Positions 9,350 through 17,896 are shown, counted from the stretch's first letter. The stretch: 40,502 nt of DNA from an uncultured Blastocatellia bacterium (GCA_937934745.1 CALGZC010000036.1:1-40502); one strand, 5' to 3'. A program made the numbers and translations. The notes: generated from the sequence alone by a model not told the origin.

Positions 9350-10726
9350 ATGAAAGTCATCATCGTTGGGGCCGGATTGGCCGGCCTGGCGTGCGCCGTT
9401 GACCTGGCCGACAACGGCTATCAAGTTGAAGTGCTAGAAAAGCGCCCAGTTTTGGGGGGGCGCGTTTCCTCGTGGTTGGACAAGGACGGCGATTGGGTCG
9501 AAACAGCCCCACACGTGATCCGTGGCAGCTACAAATCGCTCATTGCCTTGATGGAGCGAGTCGGCATCGCCGACCGCATCATGTGGAAAAAGCAGCAGTT
9601 GGTGTACGCTGGTAAGGGGGGCAAAATCTCCAACATCACGTTTTCCCCCTCGGCCGGGCCGGTTGAAATCCTGCGCTCGATGATCGGCAGTGACCTGCTC
9701 GGGTTCGGCGATAAGCTCAAGCTACTCACGGGCCTATTACCGGCCTTTACCGGCGACAAGAACTTCATCGAAAACCAGGACATCAAGAACTTCAGTGATT
9801 GGGCTATGAACCTGGGGGTCAACCGGGAGGCCATCGGACGGTTCTTTGACCCCCTGTCGCGGACGGTGAGCTTCCTGCGCCCCGATGAAGTGTCTGCGCG
9901 GGTCATCATTTTCCAGATGGCTTCGATTGCCCAGGGATTGAATGCCACGCGCATCGGCTTTCTTGATGGCGATCCTTGCCAGCGGCTGTTCCAGCCCATC
10001 CAATCCTATCTCGAACAACGTGGCGCACGGATTCGCACCAACGCCCGTCTGGCGCGAATTGACTTCGCCAACGATGCGCCGCGCGCACTAGGCCTGGAAC
10101 TAACCAATGGCGAATACCTCACAGCCGACGTTTACGTCTCAGCGATGGAACTTCATGCGCTGCGTGAGGTGTTGCCAGGACAAGCCTGGAGCTTCCCGTT
10201 TTTTTCCCGCCTGTGGCAGGTTGAGGAAATTCCGGTCATTACCGTCCAGCTTCGCTTTGATCGGAAGGTCGTAACGCTGGACAACGCCGTGTTTGCCATC
10301 GGCACGATTATGTCGCTGGTTGTCAACCTCTCCGTGACCAGTCCGGGCTACGCCGATGATGTCTGTCTGATTGAAATGATTGTCGCGCCGGCGAAGGATA
10401 TTTTTCACCTGGACGACGGTGAGATTGTTCGGCTGTGTCTAGACGACCTGACCGAGCTGTTTCCTGAAGTGGCACAGGCCAACCTCGTCAAAAGCACCGT
10501 GGTACGGATTCCACAGGCGTTGTATCGGTGCGAACCAGGTGCAGAAAGTCGGCGTCCGTCGCAAAAGACGCCGATTGAAAACTTTTTCCTCTGTGGCGAC
10601 TACACGCACCACGGCTACACACCCAGTATGGAAGGGGCGACGTTATCGGGCTTCCGCGCAGCGCAAATGATTATGGAAACATACGGACGCAACCTGCAGT
10701 GGCACAGCGGCCCGCCGCCAAGCTGA
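9350..10726 (+). CDS. crtQ: Carotene desaturase, CrtQ/CrtP-type (FAD-dependent)
   Basis: This 458-residue flavoprotein belongs to the plant/cyanobacterial phytoene/zeta-carotene desaturase family, which introduces double bonds into carotenoid precursors at the membrane. It opens with the dinucleotide-binding motif VIIVGAGLAGLACA and GGRVSSW, and ends with the FAD motif FFLCGDYTHHGYTPSMEGATLSG. The central block FFDPLSRTVSFLRPDEVSAR resembles zeta-carotene desaturases more than phytoene desaturases, so the symbol is tentative. A squalene/hopanoid-type desaturase is the main alternative. The ATG at 9350 matches the family N-terminus. It probably shares a transcript with the second FAD oxidoreductase 72 nt downstream. 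No other carotenoid gene lies in the window. Confidence 0.8.
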   Translation: MKVIIVGAGLAGLACAVDLADNGYQVEVLEKRPVLGGRVSSWLDKDGDWVETAPHVIRGSYKSLIALMERVGIADRIMWKKQQLVYAGKGGKISNITFSPSAGPVEILRSMIGSDLLGFGDKLKLLTGLLPAFTGDKNFIENQDIKNFSDWAMNLGVNREAIGRFFDPLSRTVSFLRPDEVSARVIIFQMASIAQGLNATRIGFLDGDPCQRLFQPIQSYLEQRGARIRTNARLARIDFANDAPRALGLELTNGEYLTADVYVSAMELHALREVLPGQAWSFPFFSRLWQVEEIPVITVQLRFDRKVVTLDNAVFAIGTIMSLVVNLSVTSPGYADDVCLIEMIVAPAKDIFHLDDGEIVRLCLDDLTELFPEVAQANLVKSTVVRIPQALYRCEPGAESRRPSQKTPIENFFLCGDYTHHGYTPSMEGATLSGFRAAQMIMETYGRNLQWHSGPPPS

Positions 10727-10798
10727 CCTTCTGCGGCCGGCCGCATCACAGTATCTCGCACGCTAGTCCCACACTTCAGGATAGTTTCTCCGACTGCT

Positions 10799-11956
10799 AT
10801 GGATGTCGCCATCATTGGCGCCGGACTCGCCGGTTTGACTGCGGCTTACTTCCTCACCCAGCAGGGCTTCAACTGTGAACTCCTCGAAAAGAGCCAGGCG
10901 CTGGGTGGACGCATGGCGACCCGCCGCCATCTGGACATTGTGATTGACCACGGCGCGCAGTACTTTACGGTCAAGACGCCGGCCTTTGGCGCATTCCTGC
11001 GCGAAGTCGGGGTTGTGGAAGCCATGTGTCCCCTGGCGGCACCAGTGGTCGGTTATCCCTTTGCGAATTTTGCAACGGCGCTCGCCGAGGCGACACGGGA
11101 AACCTCGGATGTAGGCAGTGAGTTTCCCGACCGCTACATCTTTCGTTTGGGGATGACCACATTGGCCAAAGCGATTGCCCGGCAGATCGGGGAGCAGCGT
11201 ATCGTTCGGCAGTGTTTTGTAGAAGCCATCATCTGGGATTCGGCAACACGCCACTGGACATTGCAAACGCGCGGCGACAACACAACCCTGGGTGGCACAC
11301 GTCAGGCAGATTGTGTCGTGCTGGCGCTTCCGGCACCGCAGGCGGCCCAACTTCTGGAGCGCAGCCAACCCCTCCCGGCAGCCATCACCGCTCTTCAGAC
11401 GGCACTGAAAGGCATCCTGTACCACCCCTGTCTTACCGTTATCTGGGAGGCGAGCGGCACGGGCCTGTATCCTGGCGTCGGGGCGCTGCGCGCTACGACC
11501 GATACCTGCGCCATTGGCTGGCTGGCGTGGTTGAATCGCTTGGCGCCGGAGCGCGTCCCACCGGGGATTGATATCAACATTGCGCAACTAACGCCGGCAG
11601 CCAGCCAGGCACTTCTGGATCAGCCCGAGGGACTTGTAGTGCAGGCTTTAGCTACGGCGCTCAGTACCGACCTGCACATAACCCTACCGACGTTGCGCTG
11701 GTTACAGATTAAACAGTGGCGCTACGCCAACCCCGCCACCACGTTCACAGATACAAGCGTCCTCACCGCGGCGGCGGAATTCCAGCTTGAAGCGTGCGGC
11801 GACTACTTTCTCGGTGGCCGCGTCGAAGCTGCGTTTCTCAGTGGCCTGGCAGCGGCGGAGCGCCTCTGCCGGCGTTGGGCGCGGTCTGACGGCAGCGTGG
11901 GGCCGCAACGTGGAGACCCGGGGCCCGGCTCACAGAGCCAGATGCCGCCGGGCTAG
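10799..11956 (+). CDS. FAD-dependent oxidoreductase, renalase-like
   Basis: This 385-residue flavoprotein has the N-terminal motif VAIIGAGLAGLTAAYFL followed by the renalase-group signature LGGRMATRR (about residues 39-47) and DHGAQYFT. The C-terminal FAD block is YFLGGRVEAAFLSGLAAAERL. Bacterial renalase-like proteins oxidise off-pathway dihydronicotinamides or unidentified amines. Homologues in cyanobacteria and plants sit near pigment metabolism, so a carotenoid or quinone role is possible given the desaturase just upstream, but that is inference. The last 25 or so residues are Gly/Pro/Ser-rich and unconserved. It is convergent with phhB (40 nt between the stops). Confidence 0.82.
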   Translation: MDVAIIGAGLAGLTAAYFLTQQGFNCELLEKSQALGGRMATRRHLDIVIDHGAQYFTVKTPAFGAFLREVGVVEAMCPLAAPVVGYPFANFATALAEATRETSDVGSEFPDRYIFRLGMTTLAKAIARQIGEQRIVRQCFVEAIIWDSATRHWTLQTRGDNTTLGGTRQADCVVLALPAPQAAQLLERSQPLPAAITALQTALKGILYHPCLTVIWEASGTGLYPGVGALRATTDTCAIGWLAWLNRLAPERVPPGIDINIAQLTPAASQALLDQPEGLVVQALATALSTDLHITLPTLRWLQIKQWRYANPATTFTDTSVLTAAAEFQLEACGDYFLGGRVEAAFLSGLAAAERLCRRWARSDGSVGPQRGDPGPGSQSQMPPG

Positions 11957-11996
11957 TACAGGGATGCCTTCTCCCGGCAGCGCGTGACATCCTGCG

Positions 11997-12341
11997 TTAC
12001 TTTCCGTCGGCGTGCCCGCTACTCCCTGCCTCAGACCTTACGCGCGTCAGCAGCGCATCAATTTCGCGGGCGAGGCGTACATCAAGGATGGTCAAGCCGC
12101 CGGCATCATGAGTCCACAGCGTCAGGGTCACCTGATTCCAGTTGTGCAGCGCGATGTCTGGGTGATGGTCAGCTTCCTCGGCCAATGTTCCAACCCGGTT
12201 GACGAAGTTGAGGGCCTCGGCAAAGTTGCGAAACTTCAGCGTGCGGACTAAACGACCATCCTGGCGGCGCCATTCCAGTAGTTCGCCAAGTTGCTGTTCC
12301 AACTCGGTCGGATCGAGGAGCGAGGGGCGGGTTTCTGACAT
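11997..12341 (-). CDS. phhB: Pterin-4a-carbinolamine dehydratase
   Basis: This enzyme dehydrates 4a-hydroxytetrahydrobiopterin and recycles the pterin cofactor of aromatic amino acid hydroxylases; some bacterial homologues act in pterin or molybdopterin metabolism. The 114-residue length is typical. The signature EEADHHPDI carries His59 and His60, and WNQVTLTLWTHDAGGLT carries His78, giving the expected three-histidine active site. It starts 16 nt after the stop of the receiver-domain protein on the same strand and is likely co-transcribed with it. No phenylalanine hydroxylase gene is visible in the window, so its pterin partner is unknown here. Confidence 0.93.
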   Translation of the reverse strand: MSETRPSLLDPTELEQQLGELLEWRRQDGRLVRTLKFRNFAEALNFVNRVGTLAEEADHHPDIALHNWNQVTLTLWTHDAGGLTILDVRLAREIDALLTRVRSEAGSSGHADGK

Positions 12342-12357
12342 AGTGTATCTGACCTAA

Positions 12358-13482
12358 CTAAGCTGAAAGTTCAGAGACAATCTGAATCAACTGCTCGCGT
12401 TTGAACGGCTTCGGAATAAAGCCATCAAAACCATGGCGGGCAATCCGCTCCCGCTCCGAGGTACTGGTGTATGCCGTCAACGCCACAATCTTGGCATGTG
12501 CCAGGTGGGGTTCAACACGCAGGGCATTGAACGTCGCAAAGCCGTCCATGCCGGGCATGCCGATGTCCAACAGCACAACATCCGGGGAAAAGTGACGCGC
12601 TACCGCCAACCCCTGTACCCCATCCGTCACAAGGTAGGGCTGGTAACCGGCGGCGAGCATGACGGCACCGAGCAACTTGAGTAAGTTTTCGTCGTCGTCA
12701 ATCACCAGCACTTTTCGAGCACTTGCCGTTGGGGGCGGCGCCACGCTGGACACATGCGCAGCCGGGGGCAACGCCGGCGGAGCCGTTACCGGAACCGGAG
12801 GCGCTGCGACCTGAGGTGCCGTAGGCAGTTCGATCAGAACTCGACACCCCGCCTCGGTAGACTCGACCACCAGCTTGCCCCCTAGGCGCCTGACCAGCAA
12901 GCGGGCCAGGTTCAGCCCACTGGGTGGCATCAGAGACTCCTGACTGTCGCCCTCGCTGCTGATTACGAGGTGCAACGCCCTCGCCGTCGGCTCACACACC
13001 ACCACAACCGTTGCACCTTCAGGAGCCAGGCGCAACATGTACCGAATGACCAACCACAACACCTGCTGAAACCAAAAGGCAACTGTCACGTGTGGAAACT
13101 GGTCGTTCAGTTCAACGCGGAGCTGCTGTCGTCGTTGCCGGGCAAGAGGCTCAAGGCCAGAGCAGACTCGCTCAACGGCGACCGGCAACGCCATGGTGGT
13201 CGAGGCAGGTTCCTCTTCATTGCCCAACTGGGCCAAACTGCTGTAATCATCCAGAAGACACAGCATTTTTCCGGCCGCCGACCGAATGTGTCGCAGCCCC
13301 TCCTGCTGTTGCTGAGTGTCACCGACCCTTTCGGAAAGCCACTCCGACCATCCCAAAATAGCGGTCAGCGGCACACACAGTTCACGCGACAGGATGTGTA
13401 ACAAAGGTGACGGCATCGCCAGCAGGTTGTCTGGATTTGTATCGGTCGGCTTCGCATCGGTCAGCGATGGCACGTGTGACAT
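12358..13482 (-). CDS. Pseudo-histidine kinase fused to an intact receiver domain
   Basis: This 374-residue protein has a HisKA-like dimerisation region (about 25-90), a degenerate HATPase-like region (130-220), a Pro/Ala-rich linker (221-255) and a C-terminal receiver domain (257-374). The expected phospho-acceptor motif SHELRTPL reads SRELCVPL, so Arg33 stands where the histidine should be. In the ATPase part the N-box asparagines are absent (QVLWLVIRYMLRLAPEG) and no DxGxG box is seen. The receiver is complete: acidic pair Asp262/263, phospho-acceptor Asp306 in LLDIGMPGMDG, Thr336 and Lys358 in PKPF. It is probably a non-catalytic scaffold phosphorylated by another kinase. The ATG at 13482 was preferred over upstream frame because the gene then diverges cleanly from ribD. 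Confidence 0.85.
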   Translation of the reverse strand: MSHVPSLTDAKPTDTNPDNLLAMPSPLLHILSRELCVPLTAILGWSEWLSERVGDTQQQQEGLRHIRSAAGKMLCLLDDYSSLAQLGNEEEPASTTMALPVAVERVCSGLEPLARQRRQQLRVELNDQFPHVTVAFWFQQVLWLVIRYMLRLAPEGATVVVVCEPTARALHLVISSEGDSQESLMPPSGLNLARLLVRRLGGKLVVESTEAGCRVLIELPTAPQVAAPPVPVTAPPALPPAAHVSSVAPPPTASARKVLVIDDDENLLKLLGAVMLAAGYQPYLVTDGVQGLAVARHFSPDVVLLDIGMPGMDGFATFNALRVEPHLAHAKIVALTAYTSTSERERIARHGFDGFIPKPFKREQLIQIVSELSA

Positions 13483-13674
13483 AAACCCTCTGCAGCTAGA
13501 AGCCTGACTATGACCACGACCAGCTCCGGTCGCCACCAACAAGGAGGAAGGACGGCAACGGGTGGGTCCTGCATCACCAATGGTTCCTATGGTAACACAT
13601 GGCTCGCAGCTCGTAAGCAACTCGGCGTGGCCGCCACGGGTGAACTCTCAGGCATTGACAGTTGGGAGCACAAT

Positions 13675-14853
13675 GTGACCGAAGCAGCCGCCACAGTTCA
13701 TGAACGCTTCATGCGTGAAACACTCCAGCTTGCCGAACGTGGGCGCGGGCGCGTAAGTCCACGTCCACTGGTCGGCTCACTCGTGGTTCGGGACGGCATC
13801 GTGGTTGGACACGGTTTTTATCAGGAGCCCGAGCCGTCCCACGCCGAAGTCCGCGCCCTGCGTGAAGCCGGGGCACAGGCGCGCGGTGCAACGCTGTATG
13901 TTAATCTTGAACCGTGTGCACACTACGGACGAACACCACCCTGCACGACGGCGATTATCGCCGCCGGCATCAGCCGTGTCGTTGCGGGTATTCGCGACCC
14001 GAATCCACAGGTCAACGGACACGGCTTTACACAACTGCGCGAAGCCGGTCTTGAGGTCATCACAGGTGTCCTGGCCGTCGCGAGTACCCAACTCAACGAA
14101 GTCTTTATCGTCAATCAACTCGAACGCCGGCCTTTTGTCCATCTCAAAGTCGCCATGAGCCTGGACGGACGGATTGCCACCCGCACCGGTGCCTCCCGGT
14201 GGATTACCGGCACGGCAGCGCGAGCAGCCGGGCAAGCGCTGCGGCACCGCTATGATGCCATTGCCGTTGGCGTCGGAACGGTGATGGCCGACAATCCCCA
14301 ACTGACTGACCGGACAGGGTGGGAACGCCACCGCCCATTGGTCCGGGTTGTGTTTGACTCCGCACGGGTGCGTTTGCCGCCGGATGCGACCCTGGTGCAA
14401 ACTGCGCGGCAGACGCCGACCTGGCTGATCACCACCACCACAGCGGACAACGCCGAACACTTAGCGCGTTTGGCCCGGTGTGGGGTGCGCATCCTCGCAG
14501 TGGAGGCCGACGACCGGGGACGTCCCTGCCTGGCCACTGCCCTCGAGCGCCTGTTTTCAGAAGGCATCAGTAGCCTGCTCGTCGAAGGCGGTGCAATGCT
14601 GGCCGGTGCGTTTGTGGATGCCCGTCTGATTGACAAAATGACCTGCTTCATTGCACCACGTCTAATCGGGGGCACAACGGCGCTCAGCGCCATCGGGGGT
14701 ACCGGCGCACCGACACTAGAAGAAACACTCCAACTCACGGGCGTCACCCTAGAGCAGGTAGGAACAGACTTCGCCCTAACCGGTTATGCCGGGCGCACCA
14801 TCATTGAGGCGCTCGCGGCAGCTCGTGTTGCCGAGCAACGCTTTAGCCTCTAA
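13675..14853 (+). CDS. ribD: Bifunctional riboflavin deaminase/reductase
   Basis: RibD performs two consecutive riboflavin steps: deamination of the diaminohydroxyphosphoribosylaminopyrimidine and NADPH reduction of the ribose. The N-terminal deaminase domain (about 10-150) holds the zinc ligands His56 (HAEV, with catalytic Glu58), Cys81 and Cys90 in EPCAHYGRTPPC. The reductase domain (about 155-380) contains HLKVAMSLDGRIA and LLVEGGAMLAGAF. I chose the GTG at 13675 because GGGAG lies 6 nt upstream; the frame extends back to 13510, but the added residues do not match the family. Arg30 replaces the asparagine usually seen in NPLVG. Product 392 residues. The 3' end overlaps the convergent glutaminase-like gene by 11 nt. 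Confidence 0.94.
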   Translation: MTEAAATVHERFMRETLQLAERGRGRVSPRPLVGSLVVRDGIVVGHGFYQEPEPSHAEVRALREAGAQARGATLYVNLEPCAHYGRTPPCTTAIIAAGISRVVAGIRDPNPQVNGHGFTQLREAGLEVITGVLAVASTQLNEVFIVNQLERRPFVHLKVAMSLDGRIATRTGASRWITGTAARAAGQALRHRYDAIAVGVGTVMADNPQLTDRTGWERHRPLVRVVFDSARVRLPPDATLVQTARQTPTWLITTTTADNAEHLARLARCGVRILAVEADDRGRPCLATALERLFSEGISSLLVEGGAMLAGAFVDARLIDKMTCFIAPRLIGGTTALSAIGGTGAPTLEETLQLTGVTLEQVGTDFALTGYAGRTIIEALAAARVAEQRFSL

Positions 14854-15433
14854 CGCCAAAGACGTTAGCAAACCAGCGCAGCCCGTCCGGTGTTCCACTG
14901 GATTCCGGGTGAAAGAACACGCCTTCGCAGGGATGCGTCTGATGTCGAAAGGCAAGTAGCGCGCCGGTTGGTGTCGTCGCCGTCACGTCAAGCCCTTCCG
15001 GCAAATCCTGGGCAACCAGACGCGGTAAACGGGGCGTCCAGGCACGGAACCGGTAGGCGAGGTTCCCAAATGACAGACAACCGTCATGGCACACCTCCAC
15101 GATCCCCAATCCAAGGGGACGCTCATCGGTGAGCTTCAAGCCCAGCGCAACCGCAAGGGCCAGGGCGCCGTTGCCAATCCCGACCAGGGGCAGGCGACTC
15201 AGGTGCGCCTGGACGAAGGCATTAATAAGCCCCTGCGCTGCGGCCGGCGCACGTCCCGCCGTCAGAATGACATGCTTCAGGCCGGACACTTTTCCATTAG
15301 TTACCGTTCCATTAGTTACCGTCGCCGGGGATAGAGCCTGCACGACCGGCACCCAGCCGAGCGATGCGACGGCCTGGGCGACGTTGAACGCTGTAGAGCT
15401 TTCATCATCCAAGACGACAATGGTTGTCTGCAT
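14843..15433 (-). CDS. Class I glutaminase-like protein lacking the catalytic cysteine
   Basis: This 196-residue protein has the TrpG/PabA-type class I amidotransferase layout. The nucleophile elbow, normally GVCLGHQ, reads GIGNGAL, with Gly87 in the cysteine position. The C-terminal His175 and Glu177 of the triad remain in VFFHPES. It therefore cannot hydrolyse glutamine by the normal route and may bind a partner or ligand. A doubled TVTNG (residues 38-47) comes from a 15-bp tandem duplication. The start is uncertain: ATG at 15433 lies 16 nt after the kinase stop, while an in-frame ATG at 15475 would overlap the kinase gene. It probably forms an operon with that kinase. Its 3' end overlaps ribD by 11 nt. 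Confidence 0.78.
   Translation of the reverse strand: MQTTIVVLDDESSTAFNVAQAVASLGWVPVVQALSPATVTNGTVTNGKVSGLKHVILTAGRAPAAAQGLINAFVQAHLSRLPLVGIGNGALALAVALGLKLTDERPLGLGIVEVCHDGCLSFGNLAYRFRAWTPRLPRLVAQDLPEGLDVTATTPTGALLAFRHQTHPCEGVFFHPESSGTPDGLRWFANVFGVRG
15292..15321. repeat. 15-bp perfect tandem duplication
   Basis: TTCCATTAGTTACCG occurs twice in direct succession (15292-15306 and 15307-15321). It lies inside the glutaminase-like gene, keeps the frame and encodes the doubled pentapeptide TVTNG. It is an AT-richer patch than the surrounding coding sequence. Confidence 0.9.
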
Positions 15434-15449
15434 GGGCTTTGGGGTCGGG

Positions 15450-17297
15450 CTACTGACCAGGCCCGACGCCGGCATCGGTCGCTGTCACCGGCGGTAGCGC
15501 CGAGCCCTTGCACTGCCGGATAACCGACCTGAGATTTTCATCGTGACTCCGCATCAGCACCTGGTCAAAAAGCTGCGTCGCGGACTCCGTCTGTCCGATG
15601 AGAGTCAGCATAAACCCACGGAAGGCAAGCGACGAGAGATCGTTTGCGTCATAGACGATAGCCTGCCGGAAATCCTCCTCCGCCAGGGCGTACTCCCGTT
15701 GCTCCCAGTGGACACGCCCCCGATAGTTATAGGCAAAGTTCTTACATGCGTCGTCCGCGCACAAACGCACCGCCTCAGCAAAACGATCACGTGCGTCGTT
15801 CAACTTATTTTGGTGATACAGGGCAATGCCTAAGTTCAGCGCGGACTTGCCGGACTTGGGGTCGGCGTCAAGCGCGGCGCGAAACCAGCGTTCGGCCGTG
15901 ACATAATCTTTACGCGCCAGCGACTTGATACCTTCGGCAAAGGCGTCCTGGGCAGCGCCTACCGGCAGTCCACCGGGGAGGGTGGGTGCCGTCTGACCTG
16001 GCGGCTGCGAGCCGGTCTCCGACGATGGCTGTCGGTTGCCCCCAGGCGACCACAGGAGATAGTACGCGCCGACGGTGCCGCCGATGACAAGCACCACCAC
16101 CAATGCCACCAGAGGCAGGACAATAGCCAGCTTGTTGCCCGATGGACCGGGAGCAGCTGGTAAGACCGTTGACGGCACAGCGGAGACAGGCAGCGGTGCC
16201 CGGTGGGCCACCGCACCGGACTGCCCAGCCTGAACCGGGAGTCCGGCCACCACCGTTGGCGGCAGGGCGACGTTGTCCACCGGAGACGGCGGCAGGCTCA
16301 CGGCCGGCGGCGATGCCGTTGGCACAGTACGATAGGCTTCTTCACCGGGAAACGAAGATGTATCCGGCTTGAACGAAGCCATCGTGTCAGACTTCTGAAC
16401 TTGGGTAGTACTGGGCTGTCCAGATTCCAGCTCGATAATAAAATCCCGCATCGTCCGTGTCCGCCGGTCACGCTGACGATGCAGTGCGTGCATCAAGGCA
16501 GCTTCGACGCTCGATGGTACGGTGACGGTCGGGTTGACCTTCTGAATCGGGAGCGGATCTTCTGTCAGACGTTTGACCGTCACTGCCTGCATGTTGTCAC
16601 CGGTGAAGGGCAACTGAGCCGTCAGCATCTGGTAGACAATAATGGCCAAGCTGTAGATGTCCGACCGGGCATCAAGCCGTTCACCGGCAAGCTGCTCCGG
16701 CGACATGTAAAGGGGCGTTCCCACAATAAACCCGGCCTGCGTCAGGTCATGTCCCCGCTGGGGTGCGTCGCCGGCAATTTTCGCAATTCCAAAATCGAGG
16801 ATCTTGACCCAATCGTCGTCATTGCACCGAGCCAGCATGATGTTGTCGGGCTTGAGATCACGGTGGATAATGTTTATGCGATGGGCCGCGTCGAGCGCCG
16901 CTGCTGCTTGACGCGCAATCGCCAAGACCCGCGCCAGCGGAAGTGGGCCCTCACGTTTCATCACGGCCGACAAGGTCTCCCCTTCGACAAACTCCATCGC
17001 CAGGTAATGCAGACCGTTGTCGTCGCCAAAGTCGTAAATCGTGACGGCATGGGGATGGCTAAAAGCGCTCGACATCTGTGCTTCCCGATGAAAACGTGCA
17101 AGCGCATCGGGGTCGGAAGCAAACAACGGGCTGAGAATTTTGACGGCACACGGGCGGTTGACCAAGAGCTGTTCCGCCTTATACACCGTGCCCATGCCAC
17201 CCTCACCTAACTTGCTGAGGATACGAAACCGACCGGCAATGAGCCGCCCGATCAACGGATCGCCGGCCGGTGACGTGATGGGAACGGTTTCACTCAT
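15450..17297 (-). CDS. Transmembrane Ser/Thr protein kinase with TPR repeats
   Basis: This 615-residue PknB/Hanks-type kinase has a cytoplasmic catalytic domain (about 23-290) with glycine loop GEGGMGTVY, ATP-binding Lys53, catalytic Asp147 in HRDLKPDN, DFG at 168-170 and the APE-like block MSPEQL. All key residues are present. A Pro/Ser-rich linker (295-385) precedes one membrane helix (388-415). The C-terminal part (about 448-585) contains three or so TPR units such as ALNLGIALYHQNKLNDARDRFAEAV and would lie outside the membrane, possibly sensing a ligand or partner. It sits between a three-helix membrane protein (25 nt upstream) and the glutaminase-like protein (16 nt downstream), which are candidate partners or substrates. 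Confidence 0.93.
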   Translation of the reverse strand: MSETVPITSPAGDPLIGRLIAGRFRILSKLGEGGMGTVYKAEQLLVNRPCAVKILSPLFASDPDALARFHREAQMSSAFSHPHAVTIYDFGDDNGLHYLAMEFVEGETLSAVMKREGPLPLARVLAIARQAAAALDAAHRINIIHRDLKPDNIMLARCNDDDWVKILDFGIAKIAGDAPQRGHDLTQAGFIVGTPLYMSPEQLAGERLDARSDIYSLAIIVYQMLTAQLPFTGDNMQAVTVKRLTEDPLPIQKVNPTVTVPSSVEAALMHALHRQRDRRTRTMRDFIIELESGQPSTTQVQKSDTMASFKPDTSSFPGEEAYRTVPTASPPAVSLPPSPVDNVALPPTVVAGLPVQAGQSGAVAHRAPLPVSAVPSTVLPAAPGPSGNKLAIVLPLVALVVVLVIGGTVGAYYLLWSPGGNRQPSSETGSQPPGQTAPTLPGGLPVGAAQDAFAEGIKSLARKDYVTAERWFRAALDADPKSGKSALNLGIALYHQNKLNDARDRFAEAVRLCADDACKNFAYNYRGRVHWEQREYALAEEDFRQAIVYDANDLSSLAFRGFMLTLIGQTESATQLFDQVLMRSHDENLRSVIRQCKGSALPPVTATDAGVGPGQ

Positions 17298-17322
17298 AAC
17301 AGCCTACGTAGTTCGTAAGTTG

Positions 17323-17757
17323 TCAGCGCAACGGCTCGCGCTTGCCGGCCCGGCGCACGCCATTGGTTACTTTCGGCAGGGCGTCCGACTCACGCGCCAT
17401 AAACGCTTGGAAACGCTCGGCTTCGGCGGCACGGTCATAAAATTCAAACAACGACTGGCGGAGTACGGTGCGAATGTCATACACCATCGTCACGACCAAA
17501 ACGGCAAGGAGGATAAGACACATCGTCAAGTAACCCACTAATTGTGCCGGCCGAAAGTGTTCGCGGAATTCGACGCCAAAGCCGACCAATGCTGTGACCA
17601 AGAGCAACAAACCGGCGCTCAACACCCGTCGCCCTAGACGGGCGCGCACAGTATCCGACACCTGACCGGTGAGCCGCGCAGCCGTGTATCGCCGTAGTTC
17701 GAGCCAGAGCAGGGGCGTCAAGACAACGCAGACCAAAATCAGCGGTACAAATCCCAT
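17323..17757 (-). CDS. Hypothetical three-helix membrane protein
   Basis: I do not recognise this family. The 144-residue protein has three predicted membrane segments: residues 2-19 (VPLILVCVVLTPLLWL), about 44-64 and about 73-94, followed by a charged cytoplasmic C-terminus of some 50 residues rich in Arg, Glu and Ala. It begins with ATG at 17757 and ends 25 nt before the Ser/Thr kinase, so it is most likely the first gene of that operon. A role as an anchor or input module for the kinase is possible but not shown by sequence. Confidence 0.7.
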   Translation of the reverse strand: MGFVPLILVCVVLTPLLWLELRRYTAARLTGQVSDTVRARLGRRVLSAGLLLLVTALVGFGVEFREHFRPAQLVGYLTMCLILLAVLVVTMVYDIRTVLRQSLFEFYDRAAEAERFQAFMARESDALPKVTNGVRRAGKREPLR

Positions 17758-17896
17758 TCAAATCACACCCCTTCCCTGGTAGATGCAGCGCACTTCGACG
17801 CTACACAAACGTTTGGAGCGTGGCAAGCTGGTTGGCCTTAGACCTCTGCCGTCACATAATCTGACCGTGGTGAATCCACCCTGCTATGGAGACCCT

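Noticed and set aside
13510-13674. Longer N-terminus of RibD starting at ATG 13510
   Set aside because: The extra 55 residues have low complexity and no family match; a GTG at 13675 with GGGAG 6 nt upstream fits the RibD N-terminus.
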